Shown here: positions 10,829 through 20,320 of the stretch, in pieces
Layout: each line of letters opens with the position of its first letter
Numbering within the stretch: the first letter of the stretch is position 1
Assembly (NCBI GenBank): GCA_964017145.1
Contig: CAXHKQ010000086.1
Location: 1 to 23,527, forward strand
Source: Agrocybe praecox
Taxonomy: Eukaryota > Basidiomycota > Agaricomycetes > Agaricales > Agrocybaceae
Direction of reading: 5' to 3'
Length of the DNA stretch: 23,527 bases
Made by a program: the position numbers and the translations under genes
Notes under the pieces: model-generated
What the model saw: only the letters and a program-made list of their open reading frames with translations
Database searches by the model: none
What the model was told of the DNA's origin: nothing

Positions 10829-10850
10829 CATAAAATATTGCCGTGCACGC

Positions 10851-10858
10851 TATAAATA
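10851..10858 (+). promoter_or_regulatory. Candidate TATA box
   Basis: TATAAATA sits in an otherwise GC-rich region. No convincing initiator lies 25-35 bp downstream; the nearest TTCAGT is about 90 bp away. Motif match only. Confidence 0.15.
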
Positions 10859-11930
10859 ATAACAGCGCGTACGCGTATTTGCGTGAGGCGTGAGACGTGC
10901 GGCGTGCAAGCATTCTCGTGCGCCCACCGCGCTATTTCGGATTCAGTGCGGTGCGTCGGGTATTTCTGCGGTGCGGTGCGGCGCACTTGCTCGCGCCTCA
11001 ACGAACTGTGCTTTCGAACCTACGCACACACAAACAGACACACACACCCACCAAACACGCAGCACACTCACGCACATAACATTTGGCAGCCATTTGGCAG
11101 CGAAACGGCGCGTCGCCCGAAACACAATTGCGAATTGCAAATATACGCACTCGCACACACTGTCACACTGCCGGCCGCTACACAGCCGGAATCGTTTTCA
11201 CGCCCCGCGAAGTTGGGCGAACGTCCGTCCACATTGCTGGCGAACGCAATGCAAGCGACACTTCAGCATTTCACGCACTGTGCGCCTGAATTTTCCGGAC
11301 GCGGTATGCACTCAATTTACCTAGAAAAATGCACATAAAACACACAAACGCACTCCCGAAATAGTCACGGTACGCGCTCGCACGGTATGCTCAACTTGGG
11401 CAGTGGAAGAACGGTTTGTTCAGTGTGTCGGTTCGCGGCGGCGATGTACACGAATACGAGTACGATGCAAATCCGAAAGCCGACGATGTTATAGAGCGAT
11501 GCGTGCGATACGCGCGAACCAGTCGATTCGAGCGACGCGTTTCAACTGGCAGCGTCGACGAGTCACGCTTTTCGACGAGGCTGGCTGGCGCGGCGCGGTC
11601 GTGTTCGCGTTGCGCGCGCACGACGCCGAGACGCCGACGTCGTGTGTGTTTCGTGTTTGCGTCGTGACGCGATATATTGCGCTATATGAACTGTGTTTGT
11701 GTATAGAGTAGCACATCGCACTCTCCTCACATATTACGAGCCGAGCCGAGTTGTGTTTGTCAACAGAACATTTCTGTGTGGTGGTGCCGCATGTGCATGT
11801 GGCCGGGCTTTTATCGTGAACATTGCGCCGAGTGGGCCCCGCGACAGCGCCACAGCGAACATGTCGAGCGAGTGTACGCACAATGCGAGTGCAATTCGCA
11901 TCACTAATGCGCGATGCTTGCCATATGTTT

Positions 11931-12389
11931 GATCCTGTTAGCTGGGACGAAGAAAATAATGAGATTCTCTGAATTCTACTGCTATGTTCGAGAAACGTGA
12001 ACATTGAGATTGAGGGTTTTATTTAGACCATAATATTTTGAAATATACCAATAAAATGGGTATAAAACAGTACAAACAAATAATACTACCTAAAAGTGCG
12101 CACATCTAGTAATTGCATTTCGTCCATCTGTTCAGGGACATTCAAACATATTTCAAATGTGCACTTATTTGGAATGAACCTCATTCTATATTATTCAAGA
12201 AAAATCGCTGCCGAAAAATCTAACCTTAAGCTAAGCGCGCCCTAAAAGGACATAAGATTTTCAAATATATGGATACATTATCTAGGGAGTAGAGCATTTT
12301 ATAAAATGTTCTTGAATGAAAAGGATGCGCAATTTCATTTCGGACGAATTCCCGACAATGAAATGACAAAACAGAGAACGTGCAATGAG
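11931..12389. other. AT-rich noncoding stretch left of the 780-bp element
   Basis: The base composition changes abruptly from the GC-rich block. No gene or element ends were found, but the composition suggests older inserted DNA. Confidence 0.5.
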
Positions 12390-12391
12390 TA

Positions 12392-13171
12392 GAGTAGATG
12401 CCCCTACAATCGGACACTTTTCGTAGAACAGCCGTTGTCATGGTATTTTCCAACCGATTTCCAAAAACTAAAAACATTTTAGTTATCCAATTTCCCTCCC
12501 CACCTTTTGTCAATACAAAGTTTTTTCGTATGAATTAACGGCAATCGGCTAGGATAGAAAAACCGAAGGCATGTTTTCGCGTCATTTCAAAATGTGTGCC
12601 CCTTCAATCGGACACTTTTTCCCTTGTACAAAAAATGTTGTGATAAATGTTTCAGAAAAATATGTTAAAAATATATTATCTAATTATATATGTTTTTTAC
12701 ATAAAACGATCACGAAATTACAAAATAGTTTTTTTTTCGCTAATTTCAGTCGTTTGGCAATTTCAAATGTTTCTTGATGTACATCACCTTTTTCTTCGAA
12801 ATTACAAAGTGTCCGATTACAGGGGCATGTGTGTTGTTCCACTAAAACAGAAGTATGTCGATGAAAAATAACATTAAAAAAAATGAAAACATTTTCGTGT
12901 TGGGCATTACATTACCGAAAAGATAAAGCTCAACATTATTTTTTATCATTTTTTTAAGCCGTATTTTGTTGAGTACAAAAAACAAAAAATAGTTAGAGAA
13001 AAAATCACTTTTACAAAAACAGCTATAACTAATGAAATTTAGAAGTTTAAAAAACGTGCTTTTGAACATGAGCGTGAATCAACAATATTAACCCATGTTC
13101 CAAAGGGCATCAAAATCGGACTATTCCTTCTATCATTTTTGTCGAGTGTCCGATTGTAGGGGCATCTACTC
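12392..13171. mobile_element. TA-inserting element with perfect 27-bp terminal repeats, 780 bp
   Basis: Positions 12392-12418 and the reverse complement of 13145-13171 are identical over 27 bases, beginning GAGTAGATGCCCC and ending CGGACACT. TA dinucleotides at 12390-12391 and 13172-13173 are the target duplication expected of the Tc1/mariner superfamily. The motif GCCCCT.CAATCGGACACTTT recurs inside: forward at about 12598-12620 and reversed at about 12806-12826. The interior is AT-rich and has no transposase, so the element is nonautonomous. Perfect end identity suggests fairly recent activity. Confidence 0.85.
12594..12833. repeat. Internal inverted pair of the same terminal motif
   Basis: A second, imperfect pair of the terminal motif sits inside the 780-bp element: TGTGCCCCTTCAATCGGAC on the left and, reversed, ATGCCCCTGTAATCGGACAC on the right. 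It can be read as inner transposase-binding sites (the IR/DR plan of some Tc1-like elements) or as a shorter relative nested within the larger one. Confidence 0.7.
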
Positions 13172-13173
13172 TA

Positions 13174-14861
13174 ATATACATATTGCTATGCATACAAAAA
13201 AAACTTGTTCTCGAAGAGCAGAGTGAATTAAACCGATCTCTCTGCCGTGTGCGAGCAGACAAGTAAATGTTGGCTTGACAGTTTCTCCCTCTTTCAATTT
13301 AGTTGAGCGCTGTTCTCGTTCTTGAAAAGCTTGTATACTGCAACTGTAATAACCTGTAAAAGCTTCGTATTCCAAATACAGCCGCTCAACACTCCTTAAT
13401 TGGTACAATGGATCTAGATTATGATGATGACGGACATTGTTCTAGTTCACTCCAGTAAAAAGTCTCACACCTAAAAAAAAGTCAATCAAAGGAACGAGCC
13501 ACTCTAGTCCACAGCCTGCGCTGCGCTCGGGTCAATGGAATGCAAAACTATACACCGCGTTTTGTTGAGTGAAAACCCACACTACTTTGCAACGCCATCG
13601 AAGAAAACCGCCTAGTTACGACGAATGCATGCAGTAGTTTCAGGCACAACGAACGCTCACAATGTTTAGCATATGTCTATCGTGCCAGTGCCAGTAGTGC
13701 GTGTGTATGCAACTGACTGAGTGTGTGGGGGCGCGATGATAATAGATCTCTGTGTATGAGAGCGCGAGCACTTGGCTGGCTGGCTTCTGAGTAGCGAGCA
13801 AGCGCGCGCGCGCCCGTCATTGTGTCATTATGCACATCGTAATGGGTGCGTGCGTGCAAGCTAGCGAGTGGGGTTTTTGTTTTTTGTGTACAATTTCTTT
13901 CTTGTTGATTTACTCGTGTCCGCAGCAGCAGCGGCGTAAGATCGGCCACAGCTGGTGGTGACTTGGTACACGACGTCATCGTCTTTCTTTTGTGAATCCA
14001 TAATGATGCGCGCACGCGTCGAGAGAGTTGTTGGGATCAAATGTGCGTGCTAGCGTGCTCGTGCTCGCTGTTCGCCTGCGCTCGTGTGATATGAAATATG
14101 ATGGATATGGACGGGCGGCTGCTGGCAGAGGCTGTGCTGCTGTGCGGGATGATCCCGGGTGGAATAAAGCGAGCAGAATAGCCATTATGATGAATGTGGG
14201 GCTACTCTCTGCGCATGTAGCTGGCAGTCAGCGTCACACGGTTTTATTACGAACAATGCGCGCGCCGCTGCTGATGCTGATGCCGTTGCTGTCACCCACT
14301 TTTCACATTTCGTGCCACTGGGTTTCGTGATCGCGCGCGCGCGCTGAACATATGCGAGTGAGTGAGTGCGTGTTTGAATATTATGTTGTTCGCTTTTGTT
14401 GACTTTTTATGTAGGTTAACAGCGCTGCTCGACCCATTTAATAAGACGACACGACATATGTTGTGCACGCCCGGATGATTGACAACAAGGCGCGCGCAGC
14501 AACCGAAAGTCGTTGTCCGCGAACGAAAGTGATTGCATGCTGCACAATGCCATTGCATGCTTCACGCACAATGCCACTCGCGGACTTGCGCTGCAGCTCA
14601 TCTGCATAAATGCGTCCGATTGGAAGCGAGGCGTGCGCAGCATGGTTGCGGTATAATCTGCAAAGCCTTGCAACTTCGCACTGCAGCGTTGGCATTTGGG
14701 TTCCAAAAATAACTTTTGGGTACTTTCTGTGTCCGAAGAAGTGACGTTCTGACTTTTGGACGCTGGGTGGAACTTTCTGTTAGTACTAGTAGGAGCTAGA
14801 ACCTTGAACATATTTTGTAATAAGTCATAACTGTATTATAGTTCAACCTTTTCCAATAGTG
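13174..14861. other. Noncoding stretch, AT-rich then CpG-rich
   Basis: No gene seen. From about 13640 onward it is background-type sequence with (CG)n runs at 13802-13812 and 14332-14344 and CAG-type repeats. A near-perfect tandem duplication lies at 14532-14575. Frames over 100 codons occur on the minus strand but show no recognisable motif. Confidence 0.6.
14532..14575. repeat. Tandem duplication of a 20-24 bp unit
   Basis: ATTGCATGCTGCACAATGCC (14532-14551) is followed directly by a second copy, 14552-14575. The second copy has a 4-base insertion and is otherwise nearly identical. Confidence 0.7.
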
Positions 14862-14863
14862 TA

Positions 14864-16390
14864 GAGTTGGACGGGGTAATTTTTACATAGGGGCCATTTT
14901 GCACCCCCTATTATTTCCTTCAAAAACGGAGATATTTCACTGAATTATGGATATTATCTGTCTTTGATAAAAATATTTCTATTGATATAGACTCTGATTT
15001 TCTATGCCATTTTTTACAAAATGTATAGCCCTATATGTGTTTTTTGTGTTTTTCTCATGATAATTAATCTCTAATCAATGCGCTGGGAATAACCAACGAA
15101 AAATTATAAAAAATATCGAAATATTGAAGCGAAATTTACCAGCGAATTTTAATCTTCTTGAGTATCAACGATCATATTACACTAGACAACATTTTCAGGA
15201 AAAAATCAAAAGGGAGAGCTCTGACCTAACTTTTCAGATAGTCTTCAGCAATCATAGAACGAATATGGACATAATTTTTTTTCATGGATTGATTTCCGAC
15301 TTGAAGAATTTAGAATTTTGGGAATGACCAAATCGGGGTTTTGTGTACATTTATAGTTATATCTCGATTAGTAGCATACATTCAGGGGTAAAACGTATTA
15401 ACAAAATATTGCCAGTGTAATGGTCAACATATTATGCCTAATGAATTTTCTTGTGAATATAGTAGTTGAGGTACAAATGGCTGAAGAAACATAAACAATT
15501 CGTTTTATGTATGATTTTTTCACCCGAAAAAAAAAAAAATGTTTATAATTTGAAATACTTGAACAAATTGATTTTTTTTCATTATTTCTATTCGACTATA
15601 TGCTCTTTCAGCTATGCTCTACTTTTGCGAAATGACAAACTTATTAGCTTTCAAACTTAGGTATGTTTTGGCAATATCTTGAAAAAATTAGTGAAAAAAA
15701 GAAAACAGGAGAAAAATAAACTCACTTTTATTTCCAAAAGTGTCAATTATTCAAAAAATATATGAAATTTGACAGCTAATGAGTTGCCGCACGATCCAGA
15801 TTTATCGGATGCAATCACCGGGGAAAGTGCGTTTATTTGTCTCTGTTTTCCTTTCATTTTTTCAGGAAATTGTCAAAACATACTAAAGTTTGGAAGCTAA
15901 TAAGTTTGTCATTTCGCAAAAGTTTTTTTATCAACTAAAGCATATCTGAATCCGCAACATGTTTTCAACGAAAAATAATTAGAATATGTTGTGGAACAAC
16001 AGATATAAGGAGCAATTTTATTCGATTTAAGCCTTATTTAGTCATCGATCTGCAGTGTAAGTATGATTTTTGGTATTCGGAATTGTCATATCAAACAAGC
16101 ACACACGCGGATTCTTCGTTTCTTTCGATTTTATTTGATTGAAGGATCATAAACAACGTTAATTTTTATTCCGACACCAAACTGTAAAGATGTAGCTAAA
16201 ATATAGAGGAGTGCAAAAATAACCTCACTTTTTAAAATGTCGAAAAAACATGCCCTCGTTTTTTTGCGAATAGCTCTGTGCATTGATTTTTCACATTAAA
16301 ACTATTTTCAGCAGAAACATAGCCTGATAAATTGTCTTTCTTTTGCATTCTTCCGTTTTAAAATCGACTATAAATTACCCCGTCGTACTC
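14864..16390. mobile_element. TA-inserting inverted-repeat element, about 1.5 kb
   Basis: The left end reads GAGTTGGACGGGGTAATTTT. The reverse complement of the right end reads GAGTACGACGGGGTAATTTA. Three differences occur in 20 bases. TA flanks both ends (14862-14863 and 16391-16392), as for Tc1/mariner-type insertion. The 1527-bp body is strongly AT-rich, with frames no longer than 67 codons and no recognisable transposase, so it is nonautonomous or decayed. It encloses the palindromic element at 15607-15950. Like the 780-bp element it starts GAGT next to TA, but the rest of the ends differ. Confidence 0.75.
15607..15950. mobile_element. Nested palindromic (foldback-type) element, 344 bp
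   Basis: Arm 15607-15728 is the inverse of arm 15823-15950. The arms include a perfect 30-bp block (15621-15650 against 15894-15923) and scattered differences and small indels elsewhere. The arms are separated by a loop of about 94 bp. The outermost match is TTCAGCTATGCT against TTCAGATATGCT. No clear target duplication was found, so it may be a separate insertion or an internal part of the larger element. Confidence 0.75.
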
Positions 16391-16392
16391 TA

Positions 16393-17213
16393 TTCAATAT
16401 GTTTTGCAAAACATTTATTCGAAATGATGAACGAATGGTAATCAATTCACTTTATTAGCACTAAAACAGTCTAAAACAGCACTAAAACTTCGCCAGGAAC
16501 TTTTAAATGAAACTTTCCCATTTGCTCATTTGCCAACGCTGCTTCACTGCAACCGGACCGAGTCAGATGTTGCGGCGACGGCCGGCCGCATTATCAGCAC
16601 AATGCGCGCACGACTAACAAGTGCAACGGAATTTGCGCAGCACAACACTTTCATATCGGCGTGATGTTGTCGGCAGCCGGTCTCGCCTGCTCGCCATGGA
16701 CACGCACGCACGCACACGCATGCCGACATTCGCAGCAGCGCACATGATGCGATAAGCCCCTCACTGCAGATAGCCGCCGTCGTCGCCGCCGCATACGGGT
16801 GTGAAAGTCACAATTGGTATTTACACACAACATAACCAGCAGCAGCAGCGCCAGCGAAGATCCGTTCTTAAATCGTAGCGAATTAAAATGTCACCAACGA
16901 AATCCTCCGCGCCGTGAAGTGAAGGCAACACGAAACACACTCGCACACGGTGTGCGGATAATCATCATGAGCGTCACGCACGCGGAGCGAGTCGGAAACT
17001 CACTGGCGCCGTAAAAAGTATGTTGGCGTACGTGGGTCTTGTTATATGCGTGCTGTTGTTGTCGTCGTCGTCGTCGTGTTGCAATGCTGCAAAGCGTGCG
17101 GGGCATATTAAATTTCACGCTCCGCCACGGAAGGACGACATCGCAGCCAACAGCATGAGCGTGTGTGTGTGAGCTGAGAGGGAATACGATGCACAGCTGG
17201 AAGTTACCGAGTG
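16393..17213. other. Noncoding stretch
   Basis: No gene seen. It holds direct repeats of CTAAAACAG near 16470-16490, a CAG run near 16838-16850 and a (GTC)n tract at 17059-17076. Overlapping short frames on both strands have no motif. Confidence 0.6.
17059..17076. repeat. (GTC)n trinucleotide microsatellite
   Basis: Six GTC units following GTTGTT. Confidence 0.9.
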
Positions 17214-17215
17214 TA

Positions 17216-17792
17216 GGAGGGCAGTCCTATAAGTACTAAGCCTAAGTGCCATATGGCGCCACTATCGCAATATAATTTTGTTAACGTGTACTCTACGTTC
17301 TCTTGGTAGAAAAAAATCCACGATCTCATATTGACAGACAGCCAATTGGAGGTGCGCGAAAAACCAAAATCTAAACAAAATTCGAGGGTAATATGTTGCA
17401 TGTCGTGTTTGGCATGAGAATGCTGTCTGCGGAAAGGCTGCGCATTAACGCAAAAACTCACAATCGACCAAATCGACAATATAGCCTTAATCTTAAGCTA
17501 TGAATTGTGGTCTTATATATAGTTTTACTCGTATTCGGCTCTCATTAACTATTATTAATTTCCAAATTCAAAAGGATGTCTCCAGGGAAAGAATAAGGCA
17601 GAATAAATCGCGACAAATTAGGAATTTGCAAGGTTTAGCGACAAACAGGAGTCAAGTCAATTTGAATCAAATCCAGTCAAGTCGGGGTCAAGTTTATCGA
17701 GATATGTTGAGCTATGTTGAGAAAAGAAATGAAAACAAATAAAAAATGCTTGTATTTCCTCAGTAGGCTAAGTACTTATCTGACTGCCCTCG
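17216..17792. mobile_element. Mariner-like inverted-repeat element, 577 bp, decayed
   Basis: The left end 17217-17243 and the reverse complement of 17765-17791 agree at 24 of 27 positions (GAGGGCAGTC..ATAAGTACT.AGCCT). The pattern resembles insect mariner ends of the CGAGGG...ATAAGTA type, which is established family knowledge recalled without a search. TA precedes the left end (17214-17215); the right flank reads AA, so one copy of the target site may have mutated. The interior has no intact transposase. A coding-like relic, 17553-17596, is shared with the element at 18145-18700. Confidence 0.7.
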
Positions 17793-17794
17793 AA

Positions 17795-18142
17795 TGTGTC
17801 ACATTGCTAAGCTGAGTGACGATTGGAGGAAAAAAAACTGGGCACACGCTCGGCGTTCGCCAAACACACGACAACAGTTTTCATCTCGAGTTTCCCAACT
17901 CCAAGCGCACTCGCACACACGCACACATCATCAAACAGAATGTTACGGTAAATTGACGCCCTCCTCTCTGCATGATGAGCGCCGTTAAGTCGTCCCTCTA
18001 ACCGCCCCACAGCCAAACCCACATGCTCGACGCATACTATCAGTCTGGCGAGATCAATTTAACGGGATTTTTTCGCAATTAACATGACTTTGTGCACACG
18101 CATGAATGCAAAATGGTACACAAGCGCGCAGCACAAGCATAC
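17795..18142. other. Short noncoding spacer between two elements
   Basis: CA-rich background sequence with nothing recognisable. It separates the mariner-like element from the next TA element. Confidence 0.6.
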
Positions 18143-18144
18143 TA

Positions 18145-18700
18145 CATGGTTCATCAAGTCCTAAGAAAAGTGATGAAAACACACACTTTTTGATGAAAAC
18201 TTTTTAGTCTGCTCTAAATAGTCTTATTCAAGGCGATAGCCAAAATCCAGCGATCCTGAAATATCAAGATCACTTTCGAAAAGTATTTGGCTGCACTGCA
18301 TCATTCTTTCCCTGGAGATACCATTTTAAATTTGGAAATTAATACTTCGAGACTTCGGTGGCCAAATAGCAGGTTCGGAGTTTTGGAAAACAATTGTGAA
18401 TTTTGTTTTCGGATGGGGAAGAACCTGCACCACACGCAATAAGACATGTTTTGGCTCCAGCCGATCTTTTCCCATAAAAAAAACAGTGCTACATCAAGAA
18501 ACGAAATTCCCTCTTCTCCATTAGCCCGCATTTTATGAACCGCGTCATACAATAAACGGCATAACTTTTAAACTACTTTATGAAATGTCATGAACATTTT
18601 CAACTTATCATTCAAAAGATGGCACTTCCGAAAAATGTTATCGATTTGAGAGTTGTGGCACCAGAACACCGATTTTCCCGGGACATAATGAACCATGTTG
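18145..18700. mobile_element. TA-inserting inverted-repeat element, 556 bp (second copy of the left-edge family)
   Basis: The left end CATGGTTCATCAAGTCC and the reverse complement of the right end, CATGGTTCATTATGTCC, agree at 20 of 25 positions counting up to GAAAA. TA lies at 18143-18144 and 18701-18702; the right end has three extra bases between the repeat and the TA. The right 90 bp match 55-140 of this window. The minus strand carries an 83-codon open frame. It is too short for a complete transposase, so the element is nonautonomous or internally deleted. Confidence 0.7.
18301..18552 (-). pseudogene. Unidentified coding relic inside the 556-bp element
   Basis: An 83-codon minus-strand frame ends in LISKFKMVSPGKE and a stop. 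The closing part has a counterpart in the neighbouring element: the plus strand at 17553-17596 reads LISKFK..SPGKE and a stop in the same register. Upstream of it a weaker match, FG.H, is also shared. The nucleotide identity is 39 of 44. This suggests both are remains of one protein's C-terminus, presumably of a transposase, but I do not recognise the family and see no catalytic motif. Confidence 0.35.
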
Positions 18701-18702
18701 TA

Positions 18703-19369
18703 GATTAGCTGACATGCGGTTGCCTCGCACACCGGTCTCGTCTAGGAGCGAGCGAACGAACGCAATAAATATGCCTTTGATCAAAATCACGCTAACGCTA
18801 TTTCGAGAATGTGTGTGTGTAGTGTCTGCACAAGCACAAGCGAGCTGAGCGCGCGCGAAAAGGAGCAAGCGAACCGTCGCGGGTTGGCGCGACTTTTGCA
18901 GCGTATGCATAAAATTAGCATTCTTTACGTGTGGCCGAGACCGAGCAGCGGGCGACACGCGCGAACACGACTCGAGCCAGTCAGCCAGGTATTATTGGAT
19001 ATGAGCGCGCGAATAGCGTTGGTAAAGATAGATGCGATGCGCGCAGTTTGCGTGCATGCGCGCGCAGTATGTGTGTGTGTGTGTGTGACTGCTGCGGCAT
19101 TCGCTGTGTGTGAAACCTCACCTCTGCAGCAGAGCAGCACCACGATCAAAACATCGTGTCAGCACGTCGTGTCTGCGCCATGTTTAACATATTAGATGTG
19201 ACAGACATTCGGGAAAGTCCGTGCCGATTGGTAGAAGGACTCATTTTTGTTACATTCAGGAATATTCAACATAGATCTTTCAAACGATTTAAAAAAAAAT
19301 ACAGCGATAGAACTTTTGGTTCGTTCGATATTTCATTTGGATTGGAGCGTTGTAAATGTGAAAGAATAG
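18703..19369. other. Noncoding stretch
   Basis: No gene seen. CpG-rich background to about 19190 with a (TG)n tract at 19071-19087, then AT-rich sequence leading into the Tc1 relic. The 96-codon frame at 19156-19446 has no firm similarity, though its end may hold the eroded N-terminus of the transposase. Confidence 0.5.
19071..19087. repeat. (TG)n dinucleotide microsatellite
   Basis: Eight TG units preceded by GTA. Confidence 0.9.
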
Positions 19370-19945
19370 GAAACATAGTTTCTCGTGTTTTTGTGAAACA
19401 CTGTTTTATGGGAAAATTGTGGGCTGTTACAAACGAAAACATCTAGAAGTCTCCATAATACTTCCGGAAGACCGAAAATCACGGTTGCCCACGATCGATG
19501 ATACCCTACAGAAAAATTAATAAGAAGTTTTAATTTTTCATTGAACGACGCGCGACATCGAAATCGGCCAAAATATATTCTTGGTGTTATATCTGAGTAG
19601 TATTTTGGGCTGATCGAACGCAGTTAAGCTACATTTTTTCTTAAATTTGTGACAATGGATGTTTCATGACACCATCACCACTTTCCGGAGTACAATTGGT
19701 AGTCATCTGAGTGAACAAAGAGGGATGAAGACTTGCACAAGTTCACAAAAACACAACAGTCGGATGGCGTCTATATTTTGAGACTCAGAAGGATTATTCT
19801 ACATCGGCTACCTGGAAAAGAAAAGACAAAAAACATAGACTAATACATTTAATGTTTGGAGCCCCTGAAGCTCTAAATGGACTAGAAACGCTTCGAATGG
19901 CGAATGCAAATGTGCATTCGCAAACCAAGACAATACGCTGTTTCA
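19370..19945 (+). pseudogene. Decayed Tc1-type transposase fragment
   Basis: Short conserved pieces of Tc1-like transposases appear in the right order. TSGRPKITVAHDR (from 19460) matches the SGRPRKTT..DR linker after the DNA-binding domain. DEDLHKF (from 19724) matches the DESKF block with the second catalytic Asp, and QQSDGVYIL (19754-19780) matches GSDGRRYVW. These two share one frame with the linker. Then, after a frameshift near 19775, KDYSTSA..., KKHRLIHLMFGA (about 19828-19863) and GLETL match the Y..KY...VKHGG..MVWGAFS..G.G.L region. A possible VSRVFVKH....G piece near 19380 would be the end of the N-terminal helix-turn-helix region. Several in-frame stops and the frameshift show that it is dead. 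The region with the last catalytic residue is not recognisable. No terminal repeats were found. Confidence 0.65.
19900..19921. repeat. Perfect 9-bp hairpin with 4-nt loop
   Basis: GCGAATGCA pairs with TGCATTCGC around the loop AATG. It lies at the end of the Tc1-type relic. Confidence 0.6.
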
Positions 19946-20152
19946 CGTTCTACATGCCGCTGGAAACGAAAGCAAATATCAATGGAAAGAGCTATGAATT
20001 ACGGCTTAATTTACGGTGTTATGCGGATATGACTCTTATAGTCAATTTTCGGCACGGACTTTCCGGACTGCCTGTTAGCGCGCGCCTGCGTAGCGTGACA
20101 AATAACACGCGCGCACTGCCGCGCAGAGCCAAAGAGTAATCAGCATTAAACA

Positions 20153-20164
20153 CACGTGCACGTG
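20153..20164. promoter_or_regulatory. Two abutting canonical E-boxes
   Basis: CACGTGCACGTG is two CACGTG hexamers back to back, followed by CATGTG. CACGTG is the site of bHLH factors such as Myc/Max and CLOCK/CYC. Function here is unproven, and the sequence also fits the surrounding CA/CG-rich background. Confidence 0.3.
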
Positions 20165-20305
20165 CATGTGGCGACTCTCTGAACAAGCATGCGATGATTG
20201 GCGATTAGATGCGTGACTTTGCTGAGGCGTACACGCGCATGCGGTAAATGGGAAAAATACTATCTTTCTGTCGTACGGCTAATAATAATAATCGGGATTC
20301 CTGAC

Positions 20306-20320
20306 GGTCGTCGTCGTCGT
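20306..20320. repeat. (GTC)n trinucleotide microsatellite
   Basis: About five GTC units. Confidence 0.85.

Larger units (their letters stand above)
10481..11930. other. GC- and CpG-rich block, possible promoter or 5' UTR region
   Basis: Several overlapping frames of 80-170 codons occur on both strands, which indicates a lack of stops rather than coding. A TATAAATA at 10851-10858 and arthropod-type initiator matches TTCAGTGCG (10942-10950) and TTCAGTGTG (11420-11428) occur, but no TATA-initiator pair has the right spacing of about 30 bp. A (GCC)n tract lies at 10810-10828 and a duplicated CATTTGGCAGC at 11080-11101. If the window lies near a gene start, this block and 5150-5410 are the best candidates. 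Confidence 0.3.

Noticed and set aside
11489..12004. 171-codon minus-strand frame as a gene
   Set aside because: Overlapping plus-strand frames of similar quality exist, and the composition alone explains the lack of stops. No motif was recognised.
17200..17211. GAAGTTACCGAG shared with 2224-2235 as evidence that the two elements are related
   Set aside because: The match is 12 bases and falls outside the 17216 element boundary. It is probably coincidence.
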